From assembly GCF_000253115.1 (NCBI RefSeq), contig NC_014145.1:186001-250000 (forward strand): DNA of 64,000 nucleotides, given 5' to 3'. The stretch is from Thiomonas arsenitoxydans. Its GTDB lineage: Bacteria > Pseudomonadota > Gammaproteobacteria > Burkholderiales > Burkholderiaceae_C. A model generated the notes under the pieces. The model saw only the letters and a program-made list of their open reading frames with translations. It did no database searches and was not told the origin of the DNA. Numbering within the stretch: position 1 is the stretch's first letter; every line of letters starts with the position of its first letter. This document shows positions 51,409 to 61,481 of the stretch, one piece after another. The position numbers and the translations under genes are program-made.

Positions 51409-52594
51409 GGGCGTCTCCTGCGGATGGCTGGGGTTGGGCGGCGCCCGCGTCATCGCTCGACAGCGTAGGCCCCAGTGGCATGCACACCTGTACGCGCACA
51501 CCTCCCCGCGGCGACTGGTCGAGCTGAAAGCTGCCGCCGAAGACTGCTGCGCGTTCGCGCATGCCCCGCAGACCCAGCGAGGGGCGGCTGGCCGGGGGCT
51601 CCTGCGGCGTGTAGCCGATACCGTCATCCTCGACTGAAATGCAGATCTGATGGGCCTCCACATCGACACAGCGTACCCAGGCCTGACGCGCCCGCGCATG
51701 GCGCACCACGTTCGTCAAGCCCTCCTGCGCGATGCGAAACAGCTCCGTGGCGATCAGTTCGCCGACCTCGCTTTTGTAGCTCAGCTCGGTTGACACCCGA
51801 ATGTCGTAGCGTTGGGCGTATTGCGCGGACATCCAGCGAAGCGCGGCCTTCAGCCCCAGGTCGAGCACGCTGGGCCGCAATTCGGACGCAACCCGCCGAC
51901 CCGCCTCTGCCGCGGCGTGAATGAGCTTGTCGACGTTACCAAACAACTCCGGCGCCTGCGCGGCGCCAAACTGCTTGCGCAGCAGCGCCACATTCATCTG
52001 CAAGGCCGTGAGCACCTGACCCAGATCGTCATGCAGGTCGCGCGCCATGCGGGCCCGCTCCGCCTCGCGCACCGACTCCAGATGCGAGGCGATCTGCCGC
52101 AGGTCGCTGGAGAGATTGAGCAACTGCGATTCGCGCAGATGACTCTGCGTGACGTTGAGCATGATGCCGGTGGATTCGGCCGCGAGGGCGTCGATGCTGC
52201 GCGTGCGCGCCCGCACATTCACCCACTTGAGCCCGTGCGGCGTATGCAGACGCCCTTCCCAGTTCCAGAAACCGGAGGCAACGCTGGCCTGCAGCGCCGC
52301 ATGAAACGGCGCGAGATCCAAGGGGTCGATCTGGTTCAGAAGGTGCTGCGAGGAGTGCTGCAAGTCAGTGGCCTGAACGCCACAAACCGGCAGGCAACAG
52401 GCGTTGGCAAAGTCGAACCGCAATTGCCCGCCGTCATGGCGCAGGCGGAACACAAAACCCGGGAGCTGGTCAACGAGCGCACGCAGGTCTGTGAAACCCT
52501 CCGGCGCCTGCGTTGCGCCATGCGTCAGATCGACATCGCCTGCCATGGCGACCAGGCGATCGGGTGTTTCACGAGTGTGGCGCTGTGGCAACAT
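51401..52594 (-). CDS. Sensor histidine kinase, NarX/DegS class, with PAS domain
   Basis: 397 residues and no membrane segment, so cytoplasmic. A PAS domain (about residues 35-150; LPGFVFRLRHDGGQLRFDFAN) leads to a HisKA_3 dimerisation helix with the phospho-histidine in ARDLHDDLGQVLTALQMN, then a HATPase domain with FRIAQEGLTNVVRHARA and DDGIGY. The final bases overlap the response regulator's ribosome site, so the pair is coupled. The signal is unknown; a soluble PAS kinase usually senses redox state, a small ligand or gas. Confidence 0.88.
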   Translation of the reverse strand: MLPQRHTRETPDRLVAMAGDVDLTHGATQAPEGFTDLRALVDQLPGFVFRLRHDGGQLRFDFANACCLPVCGVQATDLQHSSQHLLNQIDPLDLAPFHAALQASVASGFWNWEGRLHTPHGLKWVNVRARTRSIDALAAESTGIMLNVTQSHLRESQLLNLSSDLRQIASHLESVREAERARMARDLHDDLGQVLTALQMNVALLRKQFGAAQAPELFGNVDKLIHAAAEAGRRVASELRPSVLDLGLKAALRWMSAQYAQRYDIRVSTELSYKSEVGELIATELFRIAQEGLTNVVRHARARQAWVRCVDVEAHQICISVEDDGIGYTPQEPPASRPSLGLRGMRERAAVFGGSFQLDQSPRGGVRVQVCMPLGPTLSSDDAGAAQPQPSAGDALG

Positions 52595-53048
52595 GACGTC
52601 GGCATGAGATGCGATGGTTCAAAAATAGTGCGAGATCACAGCATTCGGGTTGTGAAATCTAGTCTCGACTAGAGAATTCAACGTGCTTTAGGGCGGGATT
52701 CCTAGGTTATCAGAAAATTCTGACAAAAAAACCAGCAAATTCCGATACGCAAGTCAGAGCGCGCTGATCGATTCAGCTTAGGGAAAACTCGACAATTCAC
52801 ACTCCCTAATGAGCATATTTTGGGGTCTGACGAGTCGCAGGCCTAGGCCTCGTCGAGGGGGGTGTGGTGATCAGGACATGAGGCGAAGGTTTTAGTGCAC
52901 CCTATATGTAACAAACAGTGCCTTTGTTTTGCGTTGTATTGCGGGGGGCGGTTTCGAGTGTCATGAGTCGAAACAGTCTCATCTTGAGAGGGGCTTGATC
53001 GTGTGGTCGCAATGGGTGCACGGCTGGCGTCATAGTGAGGAAGTAGTC
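52595..53048. promoter_or_regulatory. Divergent intergenic region between sensor kinase and lipoprotein genes
   Basis: 454 bases, AT-richer than the surroundings, with no supported gene. It must hold the kinase promoter (left) and the lipoprotein promoter (right). It contains the palindrome TCTAGTC-TC-GACTAGA (52658-52673), 64 bases before the kinase start, a possible regulator site. GAGGAA before 53049 is the lipoprotein ribosome site. Confidence 0.5.
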
Positions 53049-54779
<1,731 letters not shown>

Positions 54780-54794
54780 GGGAGCGAGAGTGAC

Positions 54795-54819
54795 CCCACC
54801 CCGCTCAGTGCGGGGTGGG
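54795..54819 (+). other. Hairpin after the first lipoprotein gene
   Basis: CCCACCCCGC (54795-54804), loop TCAGT, GCGGGGTGGG (54810-54819): a perfect 10-bp GC stem starting 15 bases after the stop. No T-run follows; the true terminator comes about 30 bases later. Confidence 0.6.
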
Positions 54820-54846
54820 CATCGATGCACTGCAGTCCTATGATGC

Positions 54847-54872
54847 GGCACGCTTCGGGCGTGCCTTTTTTT
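54847..54872 (+). terminator. Rho-independent terminator after the first lipoprotein gene
   Basis: GGCACGC (54847-54853), loop TTCGG, GCGTGCC (54859-54865), then seven T. It separates the first lipoprotein gene from the acyltransferase gene, implying that the latter has its own promoter or depends on read-through. Confidence 0.88.
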
Positions 54873-54921
54873 ATATGGCAGCGCCGCTCGAATCACTCAA
54901 CCTCTTTTCAAATGGCCACTA

Positions 54922-56055
54922 ATGGAAGAACGGCATCGCCTCAAGGTATTGGATGGATTAAGGGCCATAGCCATTCTATTGGTGATGGGATATCACTATT
55001 TTGTCCGGTGGACGCCGCCAGTCGCTCCGGATAATTTCTACCCATACGGGGGTTTTGGAGCGCACTTCTGGTTGTTTGAGTATGGCGATCTAGGGGTGCA
55101 GATATTTTTTGTGATATCGGGGTTTGTGATCAGCATGACCCTATTCAGGTGTCGCACAATAGGTCATTTTTTCTGGAAGCGGTTTGCGCGCCTGTTTCCA
55201 ACCATGTTGATTTGTTCGGTGTTGTCTTTTTTCATTCTGCATTTACTGCCGCAAAATATTTTCATTCCTCAGGTCAGAGATTTTATTCCGAGCCTGACAT
55301 TCAGTGATCCGATCATCTGGAGTAAGATTTTTGACGTGCCTTTCAAAGCGGTTGATGGGGCATATTGGTCTCTTTTTGTCGAGGTCAAGTTTTATTTTTG
55401 GATCAGTGTCATTTATTTTTTGGTAGGTTCTCGGTTGTTCTTTAGGTCTGTGGCGTCGGCGTTTGGCGGTTTGGTGATATTTTATGTGCTGGCTCGGGCG
55501 CTAGACTTCCATCATCTCTGGGCAATCGATTTTATTTTTGTTATTGGTGCCTTGCCTTGGTTTGTGGCTGGCATTGGGTTTTATGCACTTTACGCAGATG
55601 CCAGCAGCCGAATGGCCTGGGTGTTACTAGTTGAGTCAGTTGTCGCCATTGCGGTGCTCAGGTTGGGGACGCATATCGGAACCATCGCGCCTTATCTTGC
55701 TCTTGCATTTAGTTTTTTTGTTTTTTTGGCGATGATGAAACGCCCCGCCTGGGTGGCCTGGTTGGGCTATCCGCCGCTCGCGGCGATTGGGGTGGCCAGT
55801 TACAGCCTATATTTATTGCACCAATACATCGGAGTCGCCATTCTCGATATTGTACGCAATGCATTCGGCCCGGAATCTCCGCTGCTCAGCGTGCTGCTTG
55901 CGCCGACGTTAGTGGGAGTTCTGATTCTGATTTCTCTAGCTATTTATCACTACTGGGAAGCGCCAGCCAAAGATTTTCTTCTTGGCTTGCGTTTGACCCG
56001 TCCTGCCATCCTGCGAGGCTCTGGTGCATCTGAGCGCTCTGATAATGCCCCCTGA
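54922..56055 (+). CDS. Membrane acyltransferase (acyltransferase 3/OafA family)
   Basis: 377 residues with about ten membrane segments. N-terminal hallmark: HRLKVLDGLRAIAILLVMGYHYF (catalytic-type His) and DLGVQIFFVISGFVIS, with FFWKRFARLFPTM shortly after. Such enzymes O-acetylate or otherwise acylate surface sugars. Base composition is clearly more AT-rich than neighbouring genes, with long T-runs and many AT-ending codons, suggesting horizontal acquisition. It lies between the two paralogous lipoprotein genes and may modify the glycan they act on (inference). No strong ribosome site precedes the ATG. Confidence 0.87.
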   Translation: MEERHRLKVLDGLRAIAILLVMGYHYFVRWTPPVAPDNFYPYGGFGAHFWLFEYGDLGVQIFFVISGFVISMTLFRCRTIGHFFWKRFARLFPTMLICSVLSFFILHLLPQNIFIPQVRDFIPSLTFSDPIIWSKIFDVPFKAVDGAYWSLFVEVKFYFWISVIYFLVGSRLFFRSVASAFGGLVIFYVLARALDFHHLWAIDFIFVIGALPWFVAGIGFYALYADASSRMAWVLLVESVVAIAVLRLGTHIGTIAPYLALAFSFFVFLAMMKRPAWVAWLGYPPLAAIGVASYSLYLLHQYIGVAILDIVRNAFGPESPLLSVLLAPTLVGVLILISLAIYHYWEAPAKDFLLGLRLTRPAILRGSGASERSDNAP

Positions 56056-56122
56056 CCGGGGTGTTGAAGTGTTGCTGCCGCGAGGATTTTGATCCGTATT
56101 CGGTTTTTCTGGGGGATTGAAA

Positions 56123-57643
56123 ATGTTGCCTTCCCGTCGTCGATTCATTCAGAAATCTTTACTTTCCCTTCCTGCTGTTGGTGCTTTGTCCGCCTGCGGT
56201 GGAGGCGGGGGATCTGCGTCTGTTCAAAATTCCGGGGGCAGTCCTACAGCGGGCTTGAGTCCTGTGCCTGTTGTAGCCGGCGTTGATTTGTCGGCCGGGC
56301 TTCAGAATTACGGTCTGAAGCGTATGCCCTACAGCAAGCTGGCCAAGCCAGCAAAGGGGCAGACTGTGCTGGATCCGGATTTCGGCACACGGATTACGCG
56401 AATCACTGATTGTGTTTCTGATTTTAAAAATCTCTGCGCCGCGCCGGCCTATCCTACGGCCATGGCCTGGAACAGCGACGAGACGCGATTCATTCTGTAT
56501 GTACCGGGTTCGACCATGCAGTCAGGAGGTCAGCAAGGTTGGGCCATGTATAACGGCACGACCTATGCGTTTATCAAATTTATAGACATCAATCCCGGAG
56601 ATGTTGAGCAGTTTTATTGGGATCACCAGGATCCAGCTACTCTCTATTACATCGATAACCATTCAGTCGGCAGCACCATGCACGCCGACCTCACCGCGAT
56701 CAACGTAGAGACGGGTGTCAAGACGGTGGAGTACAGCTTTCTGGATAATCTGCCTGCGGGCTGGCCGCGCACCGGCCCGGTACGCTGCGGTTACCCGTTC
56801 GCGCTAGGCATCAACTCAAAGGGCGAGCGCATTTGGGGACTGGGTGCGGGTGGCATCCCGAATATAAATGGCCAGCTTGCTTTGAATGTGTTTGGTTTCA
56901 ACCAAACGACTAAGCAAATGGTGTTCTACGACACACAGTACGTGGCGCAAGGGCAGGCGCGCGGCACGACGCCGTTTCCCCTGCTGTCGGGGCAGGGGTG
57001 GGTCGCGCCCGATCCGGCCTCGCAGAATAGCCAGACCGGGCGTGTGTTCATTCTCGACATCAACGGCAAATACATTCGAACCGTCAATTTCGATGCGTAT
57101 GAACATTGCGACACGGCCATGAATGCCGCAGGCCACGACATGCTGGTCGGCTCGCAGTTCAACCGCGCCACGGGGGGTAACGGCAATGTCATCGTCGCTG
57201 ACCTGAATACGGGGGCCATCCAGAATTTGGTGGGTGAGTCCAGTTCTCCTGCCTTTGGCTACCCCACGACTGGCTGCCTGACCGGTTCGACGGCTTGGCA
57301 AAACCCGATGTGGATTGCGACGGGCATGACGGGCGACATTTATGGCACTGACAACAGCGGCCCGACCGCCAATCCGACCACCCTGCTGGATCAGGAGATC
57401 ATGCTCACCAGCCTGACCTTCGGGCTGACGTACCGCTTTGCCCACCATCGCAGCACCGGGAATTACAGCAACGCCCCGCAAAGCAACTACTGGGCCCAGA
57501 CCAATGTGACGCTCAGCACTAGCGGCACGCGCGTGTTGTTCCAGAGCGATTGGGGGAACGGCGACCCGAGCAACCCGGTGCTCAACCCGGATGCGGCGGT
57601 TGACACTTATGTGATCGAACTGCCGAGTTACAAGAGGGCGTAG
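56123..57643 (+). CDS. Tat-exported lipoprotein with propeller-like domain (paralogue 2)
   Basis: 506 residues from the ATG at 56123, with GGGGG seven bases upstream; a TTG two codons earlier is possible. The leader combines a twin-arginine motif (SRRRFIQKSLLSLP) and a lipobox (ALSAC), then GGGGG and a short linker. The remaining 450 residues are homologous to the protein at 53049 over the full domain ([63 protein letters not shown]) but without the Thr-Pro stalk. Tat export suggests folding or a cofactor before export. Function unknown; a glycan-active beta-propeller is a hypothesis. Confidence 0.75.
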   Translation: MLPSRRRFIQKSLLSLPAVGALSACGGGGGSASVQNSGGSPTAGLSPVPVVAGVDLSAGLQNYGLKRMPYSKLAKPAKGQTVLDPDFGTRITRITDCVSDFKNLCAAPAYPTAMAWNSDETRFILYVPGSTMQSGGQQGWAMYNGTTYAFIKFIDINPGDVEQFYWDHQDPATLYYIDNHSVGSTMHADLTAINVETGVKTVEYSFLDNLPAGWPRTGPVRCGYPFALGINSKGERIWGLGAGGIPNINGQLALNVFGFNQTTKQMVFYDTQYVAQGQARGTTPFPLLSGQGWVAPDPASQNSQTGRVFILDINGKYIRTVNFDAYEHCDTAMNAAGHDMLVGSQFNRATGGNGNVIVADLNTGAIQNLVGESSSPAFGYPTTGCLTGSTAWQNPMWIATGMTGDIYGTDNSGPTANPTTLLDQEIMLTSLTFGLTYRFAHHRSTGNYSNAPQSNYWAQTNVTLSTSGTRVLFQSDWGNGDPSNPVLNPDAAVDTYVIELPSYKRA

Positions 57644-57804
57644 AGCGCCCCCAGACCTGCCGCGTTCGCGTCAGGCCCCCCGAGGGGGATGAGGCCCGCA
57701 GCTCCAAGCTGCCCTGCGGCAGCTTGGACGGAGCCGAATCCGAGCGGCTTGCAAGCCGCGAGGTGGACAAGAAAACTTGGGGCGGCCCTGCGTTTTCTCA
57801 TGAG
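57642..57804 (+). repeat. Dispersed repeat, copy 3 (163 bp, long form)
   Basis: The ends match 29496-29580 (complement). The middle 78 bases (57694-57771) are unique to this copy and contain two strong palindromes: CCAAGCTGCC-CTGC-GGCAGCTTGG (57704-57727) and GCGGCTTGCAAGCCGC (57744-57759). It fills the gap between the convergent lipoprotein and metW genes and is a plausible bidirectional terminator. Confidence 0.78.
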
Positions 57805-57842
57805 CTGGTCAGCGTCTGGCGGGCGCAAGCCTCGTCAGGCTG

Positions 57843-58421
57843 CTACGCGCCCTGCACACAAAACACCGCTTCCGTTGCCAGCAGCCCGGGAGCGAAGGTG
57901 ATGCGGCGGCCGTTGCGGATGCCGAAGGCGTCGATCATTTTCAGCCCGCAGTGCGCAGCCAGGCGCTCGAAGTCGGCATAGGTGGCCACGCGCAGGTTCG
58001 GCGTGTTGTACCACTCGTAGGGCAGTTCGGGCGTCACCGGCAGGCGGCCCGTGAGGATTTGCAGGCGGATGCTCCAGTGGGCGAAATTGGCGAAGCTGAG
58101 GATGCCCAGCCGACCCACGCGCGCGGTTTCGCGCAGCGCGTTTTCGGTGTGGCGGATATTGGGCAGGGTGTCGATCTGCAGCACCACGTCGAAGCTGCCA
58201 TCGCCGAACATCGACAGGCCCTGCTCCAGGTCGAGCTGCAGCACGTCCACGCCTTTTTCGGCGGCGGCGATCAATTTTTCAGGGCTGATTTCCACGCCCA
58301 GCCCGGTGCAGCCGCGGGTGTCGCGCAGATGCGCCAGCATGCGGCCATCGCCGCAGCCCAGATCGAGCACGCGGCTGCCATGCGGCACCAGATCGGCAAT
58401 CACGCTCAGGGGAGTGGTCAT
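57843..58421 (-). CDS. metW: MetW-family methyltransferase-like protein
   Basis: 192 residues with a Rossmann SAM-binding motif ([15 protein letters not shown]), an acidic loop ([20 protein letters not shown]) and the MetW-specific [13 protein letters not shown] and [17 protein letters not shown]. MetW works with MetX, and in several proteobacteria the MetX enzyme needs it for homoserine acylation. The ATG is inside the metX stop (ATGA), so the two are co-translated and share the riboswitch upstream of metX. Confidence 0.92.
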   Translation of the reverse strand: MTTPLSVIADLVPHGSRVLDLGCGDGRMLAHLRDTRGCTGLGVEISPEKLIAAAEKGVDVLQLDLEQGLSMFGDGSFDVVLQIDTLPNIRHTENALRETARVGRLGILSFANFAHWSIRLQILTGRLPVTPELPYEWYNTPNLRVATYADFERLAAHCGLKMIDAFGIRNGRRITFAPGLLATEAVFCVQGA

Positions 58422-59560
58422 TTGGAAAGCTCCTGCGCGATGCGGTCGAACCAGGCGCGCACCACGCCGTGGTAGTGCGGGTGATCCATGAGGAAGGCGT
58501 CATGGCCCTGCGGGGCATCGACTTCCGCGTAGGTCACGGCGTGGCGGTTGGTCACCAGCGCCTGCACGATTTCGCGCGAGCGCTGGGGCGAGAAGCGCCA
58601 GTCGGTGGTGAAGCTCACCAGCAGAAAGCGCGCCTGCGCCGCCGCCAGCCCCCGCGCCAGATCGCCGCCGGTGGCGCGCGCCGGGTCGAAATAGTCGAGC
58701 GCGCGGGTGATGAGCAGATAGGAATTGGCGTCGAAATAGCCGCTGAACTTGTCGCCCTGATAGCGCAAATAGCTCTCGATCTCGAAGTCCACGCCAAAGC
58801 CGTAGCCCAGAGCGCCATTGCGCAGCGCACGGCCGAATTTGGCCGCCATGGCGTCGTCGCTGAGATAGGTGATGTGCCCGATCATGCGCGCTACCGCCAG
58901 ACCTTGCTTGGGCACGACGCCGTGGGCGTAGTAGTCGCCGCCGTGAAAGTCGGGGTCGGTGATGATGGCGCGGCGAGCCACCTCGTTGAAGGCGATGTTC
59001 TGCGCCGAAAGACTGGGCGCGGTGGCGATGGCGGCGCAGTGGGCCACGCGTTCGGGGTAGCGCAGCGCCCAACTCAGCGCCTGCATGCCGCCCAGGCTGC
59101 CGCCGATGACCGCAGCCAGGCGCTCGATGCCCAGCCGGTCGAGCAACCGCGCTTGCGCATCCACCCAGTCTTCGACCGTCACCACGGGGAAGCGGCTGCC
59201 CCAAGGCTGACCAGTGGCGGGGTCGAGGCTCATCGGGCCGGTGGAGCCGAAGCACGAACCGGGATTGTTGACGCAGAGTACGAAAAAGCGCTCGGTGTCG
59301 AGCGGTTTGCCGGGGCCGATCAGGTTGTCCCACCAGCCCACGCTCTTGGGGTTGCCTGCATGCGTGCCGGCGGCGTGATGGCTGGCGTTGAGCGCATGAC
59401 ACACCAGCACGGCGTTGCTGCGCTCGGCGTTGAGCGTGCCGTAGGTTTCATACATCAACTCGTAGGCGGGCAGTTGCGCGCCGCTTTGAAGCGGCAGCGG
59501 CTGCTCGAACGCCATGCGCTGCGGCGTGACGTCCCCGAGGGCTGAGGGCGAAGCACTCAT
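58418..59560 (-). CDS. metX: Homoserine O-acyltransferase
   Basis: 380 residues of the alpha/beta-hydrolase MetX family. The nucleophile elbow is [15 protein letters not shown], the early oxyanion/substrate segment is [12 protein letters not shown], and the C-terminal catalytic His lies in GHDAFLMD. It acylates homoserine (acetyl or succinyl; MetX plus MetW pairs in this group often use succinyl-CoA, recalled) as the first committed step to methionine. CAGGAAC precedes the ATG. Expression is probably controlled by the SAM-II riboswitch and terminator in its leader. Confidence 0.92.
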   Translation of the reverse strand: MSASPSALGDVTPQRMAFEQPLPLQSGAQLPAYELMYETYGTLNAERSNAVLVCHALNASHHAAGTHAGNPKSVGWWDNLIGPGKPLDTERFFVLCVNNPGSCFGSTGPMSLDPATGQPWGSRFPVVTVEDWVDAQARLLDRLGIERLAAVIGGSLGGMQALSWALRYPERVAHCAAIATAPSLSAQNIAFNEVARRAIITDPDFHGGDYYAHGVVPKQGLAVARMIGHITYLSDDAMAAKFGRALRNGALGYGFGVDFEIESYLRYQGDKFSGYFDANSYLLITRALDYFDPARATGGDLARGLAAAQARFLLVSFTTDWRFSPQRSREIVQALVTNRHAVTYAEVDAPQGHDAFLMDHPHYHGVVRAWFDRIAQELSK

Positions 59561-59571
59561 GGGTGTTCCTG

Positions 59572-59616
59572 AAAAAACGAACCGGCGGCGCTGGCAATGC
59601 AGCGAAAACCGCCGGT
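59572..59616 (-). terminator. Leader terminator (attenuator) before metX
   Basis: On the minus strand ACCGGCGG (59616-59609) pairs with CCGCCGGT (59588-59581), enclosing a second stem CGCTG/CAGCG (59604-59600 with 59593-59589), and six T follow (59577-59572). The metX ribosome site comes right after. Its outer or inner stem can be formed only if the preceding aptamer strand does not compete. Confidence 0.8.
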
Positions 59617-59619
59617 GGT

Positions 59620-59679
59620 CTGCGCTGTTTTAGCGGTATTTGTTACGCGCCCGCAAGCCCAGGGCAAATCGGCGCGTGG
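59620..59679 (-). ncRNA. SAM-II riboswitch aptamer upstream of metX
   Basis: Minus-strand RNA. P1 is ACGCGCC (59677-59671) with GGCGCGT (59651-59645). The loop begins GATTT directly after P1, as in known SAM-II RNAs, and is followed by GCCCTG. After P1 comes AACAAAT and the hallmark GCTAAAA (59634-59628). The following CAGCGC (59627-59622) pairs with GCCCTG (59665-59660) at five of six positions, making the pseudoknot helix P2. SAM-II elements bind S-adenosylmethionine and typically precede metX or metA genes in alpha- and betaproteobacteria. Order, spacing and conserved bases all fit. Confidence 0.85.
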
Positions 59680-59682
59680 GCA

Positions 59683-59708
59683 AGTATAGGAGCATCCCCA
59701 AACGGATT
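59683..59708 (-). promoter_or_regulatory. Probable promoter of the metX riboswitch transcript
   Basis: The -10 box TATACT (59688-59683, one mismatch from consensus) would place the start of transcription within a few bases of the aptamer's first pair. A poor -35 (CTGAAT-like) lies about 17 bases further, overlapping the stop codon of the upstream ATPase gene. Confidence 0.6.
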
Positions 59709-60481
59709 CAGCCCATCGCCCTGTGCGTTGACCAGTGCGGCGCCAGCAGGGTGCGTTCCAGATGATCCGGGGCCAGACCGTAGAGCCGGGCGAGTTGATC
59801 GCGGTCGATGCACTGCGCCGGGCTGCCCTGGGCGATGAAGCGGCCTGCCTGCATCAGAATGACGCGCGAGGCCACGACAAAGGCGTGATCCGGATGATGG
59901 GTGGTGAACAGCACGGCCCGCCCGTCGTCGCGCAACTGCGCGAGCAGTTCGAGCAGCCGCAACTGATTGCCAAAGTCCAGGCTGCTGGCAGGTTCGTCGA
60001 GTAGCAGGTAGGGAGCGTCCTGTGCCAGCGCGCGGGCGATCAAGACTTGCTGACGCTGCCCGCCTGACAGCGCCGCGTAGCTGCGTGTGGCCAGGCCTTG
60101 CAGGCCGAGCCGGTGCAGGATGGCGTGCACGGCGGCGAAGTCGTCGGCTGCGGGCCGGGCGATCAGCCCGCGGCTGGCCAGCCGCCCCATCATCACCACG
60201 TCGATGACGCTGTAAGCGAACACCAGCCGGTGCTGCTGAGGCACATAGGCAATGCGTCGGGCGCGCTCGGGCGCGGACAGGGTGAAGAGGTCTTGACCGT
60301 CGACTTGCACAGACCCAGCATGCGGCGCATGAATCGCGCACAGGGCTTTGAGCAAGGTGGTTTTGCCGCAGCCGTTGGGGCCGAGCAGCGCCAGCGTCTC
60401 TCCAGGGGCAAGGCGCAGCTGCACGCCCTTGACGATCTCTTCATGTCCATAGCGGATGTGGAGTTGTTGTGCGTCGATCAT
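59708..60481 (-). CDS. FecE/BtuD-type ABC ATPase for metal-complex uptake
   Basis: 257 residues with Walker A GPNGCGKTT, Q-loop YVPQQHRLVFAY, signature LSGGQRQQVLIARAL, Walker B LLLDEPASSLDF and H-loop FTTHHPDHA. These match ATPases of the siderophore/haem/cobalamin importers. It is the last gene of the TonB-receptor operon and begins ten bases after the permease stop. Its stop codon overlaps the metX promoter. Confidence 0.87.
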   Translation of the reverse strand: MIDAQQLHIRYGHEEIVKGVQLRLAPGETLALLGPNGCGKTTLLKALCAIHAPHAGSVQVDGQDLFTLSAPERARRIAYVPQQHRLVFAYSVIDVVMMGRLASRGLIARPAADDFAAVHAILHRLGLQGLATRSYAALSGGQRQQVLIARALAQDAPYLLLDEPASSLDFGNQLRLLELLAQLRDDGRAVLFTTHHPDHAFVVASRVILMQAGRFIAQGSPAQCIDRDQLARLYGLAPDHLERTLLAPHWSTHRAMG

Positions 60482-60491
60482 CTCCGGCTCC

Positions 60492-61481
60492 TCAATCGGC
60501 CCAGCTCACGGCGGCGCGTCGCAGCACCACGGCGAGCAGCGGCAGCCCGACCAAGGCCGTGAGAACGCCCAGCGGCAACTCCACGGTGAACGCCGTGCGC
60601 GCCACGTCGTCGAGCAGCAAAAGGTAGAGCGCCCCCAGCAAGGCGGAGGCGGGCAACACGAGGCGGTTGTCCGCGCCCCAGATCAGCCGGGCGATTTGCG
60701 GAATCAGCAAGCCGACCCAGGCGATCATCCCGGCCAGAGTCACCGACAGCGTGCCCAGCAAGGTGGCCAGCGCGATGACCCAGGCGCGCGTGGCGCGCAC
60801 CGGCACGCCCAGTGTGGTCGCTTCCTCGTCGCCCATGCTCAGCACGTTGAGCGCATGGCCCAAGCCGATGAGGGCGGCGGTGGCCAGCGCCATCAGCGGG
60901 GCGGTGAGCCACACGCTGTGCGCCGACACGCTGGAGAGCGTGCCCATCAGCCAATAGCTAATGGCGGGCAGCTTGTCGTACGGGTCGGCGACATACTTGG
61001 CGGTGGACAGCAGCGCGGTGAAAAACGCGCCGGTGATCAAGCCCGCCAACAGCAGCACCACAATGCCATGGATGCCGACCAGGCGGGCGAGCAGCAGGGT
61101 CATGCCCACGGCCAACAGCCCAAAAACAAAGCTGGAAAGCTGAACCTGCCAAAGGGCGTGACCGAGCAGGATGCCCAGTGCCGCGCCGAATGCGGCTCCG
61201 GCCAAACCGCCGAGCACTTCCGGCGAGGCCAGCGGATTACGAAACAGCGCCTGGTAGGCCGCGCCCGAGGTCGACAGCGCGGCGCCGATGCACATGGCAG
61301 CGACGATGCGCGGCGCGCGCAGCTCCACGATCACCGTCCACAGTTCGGAAGGATGGCCTGCAAGGCCTTGCCACAGGCGCACGGCTGCCTCGAGCGGCGA
61401 GGGCTGATAGCGCCCGAGCAGCAAGGAGATCGCGGCGCAGAGCAACAAGGCCGAGCCCAGCAACCCGAAGCGGCCTTTCAT
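60492..61481 (-). CDS. FecCD-type ABC permease
   Basis: 329 residues with nine to ten membrane segments. FecCD family features include the N-terminal LRAPRIVAAMCIGAALSTSGAAYQALFRNPLASPEVLG, the LMGTLSSV segment and the C-terminal IAWVGLLIPQIARLIWG. It imports iron- or cobalt-type complexes delivered by the periplasmic binding protein. It starts inside the stop of the flavin monooxygenase gene (ATGA), so the two are translationally coupled. Confidence 0.88.
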   Translation of the reverse strand: MKGRFGLLGSALLLCAAISLLLGRYQPSPLEAAVRLWQGLAGHPSELWTVIVELRAPRIVAAMCIGAALSTSGAAYQALFRNPLASPEVLGGLAGAAFGAALGILLGHALWQVQLSSFVFGLLAVGMTLLLARLVGIHGIVVLLLAGLITGAFFTALLSTAKYVADPYDKLPAISYWLMGTLSSVSAHSVWLTAPLMALATAALIGLGHALNVLSMGDEEATTLGVPVRATRAWVIALATLLGTLSVTLAGMIAWVGLLIPQIARLIWGADNRLVLPASALLGALYLLLLDDVARTAFTVELPLGVLTALVGLPLLAVVLRRAAVSWAD

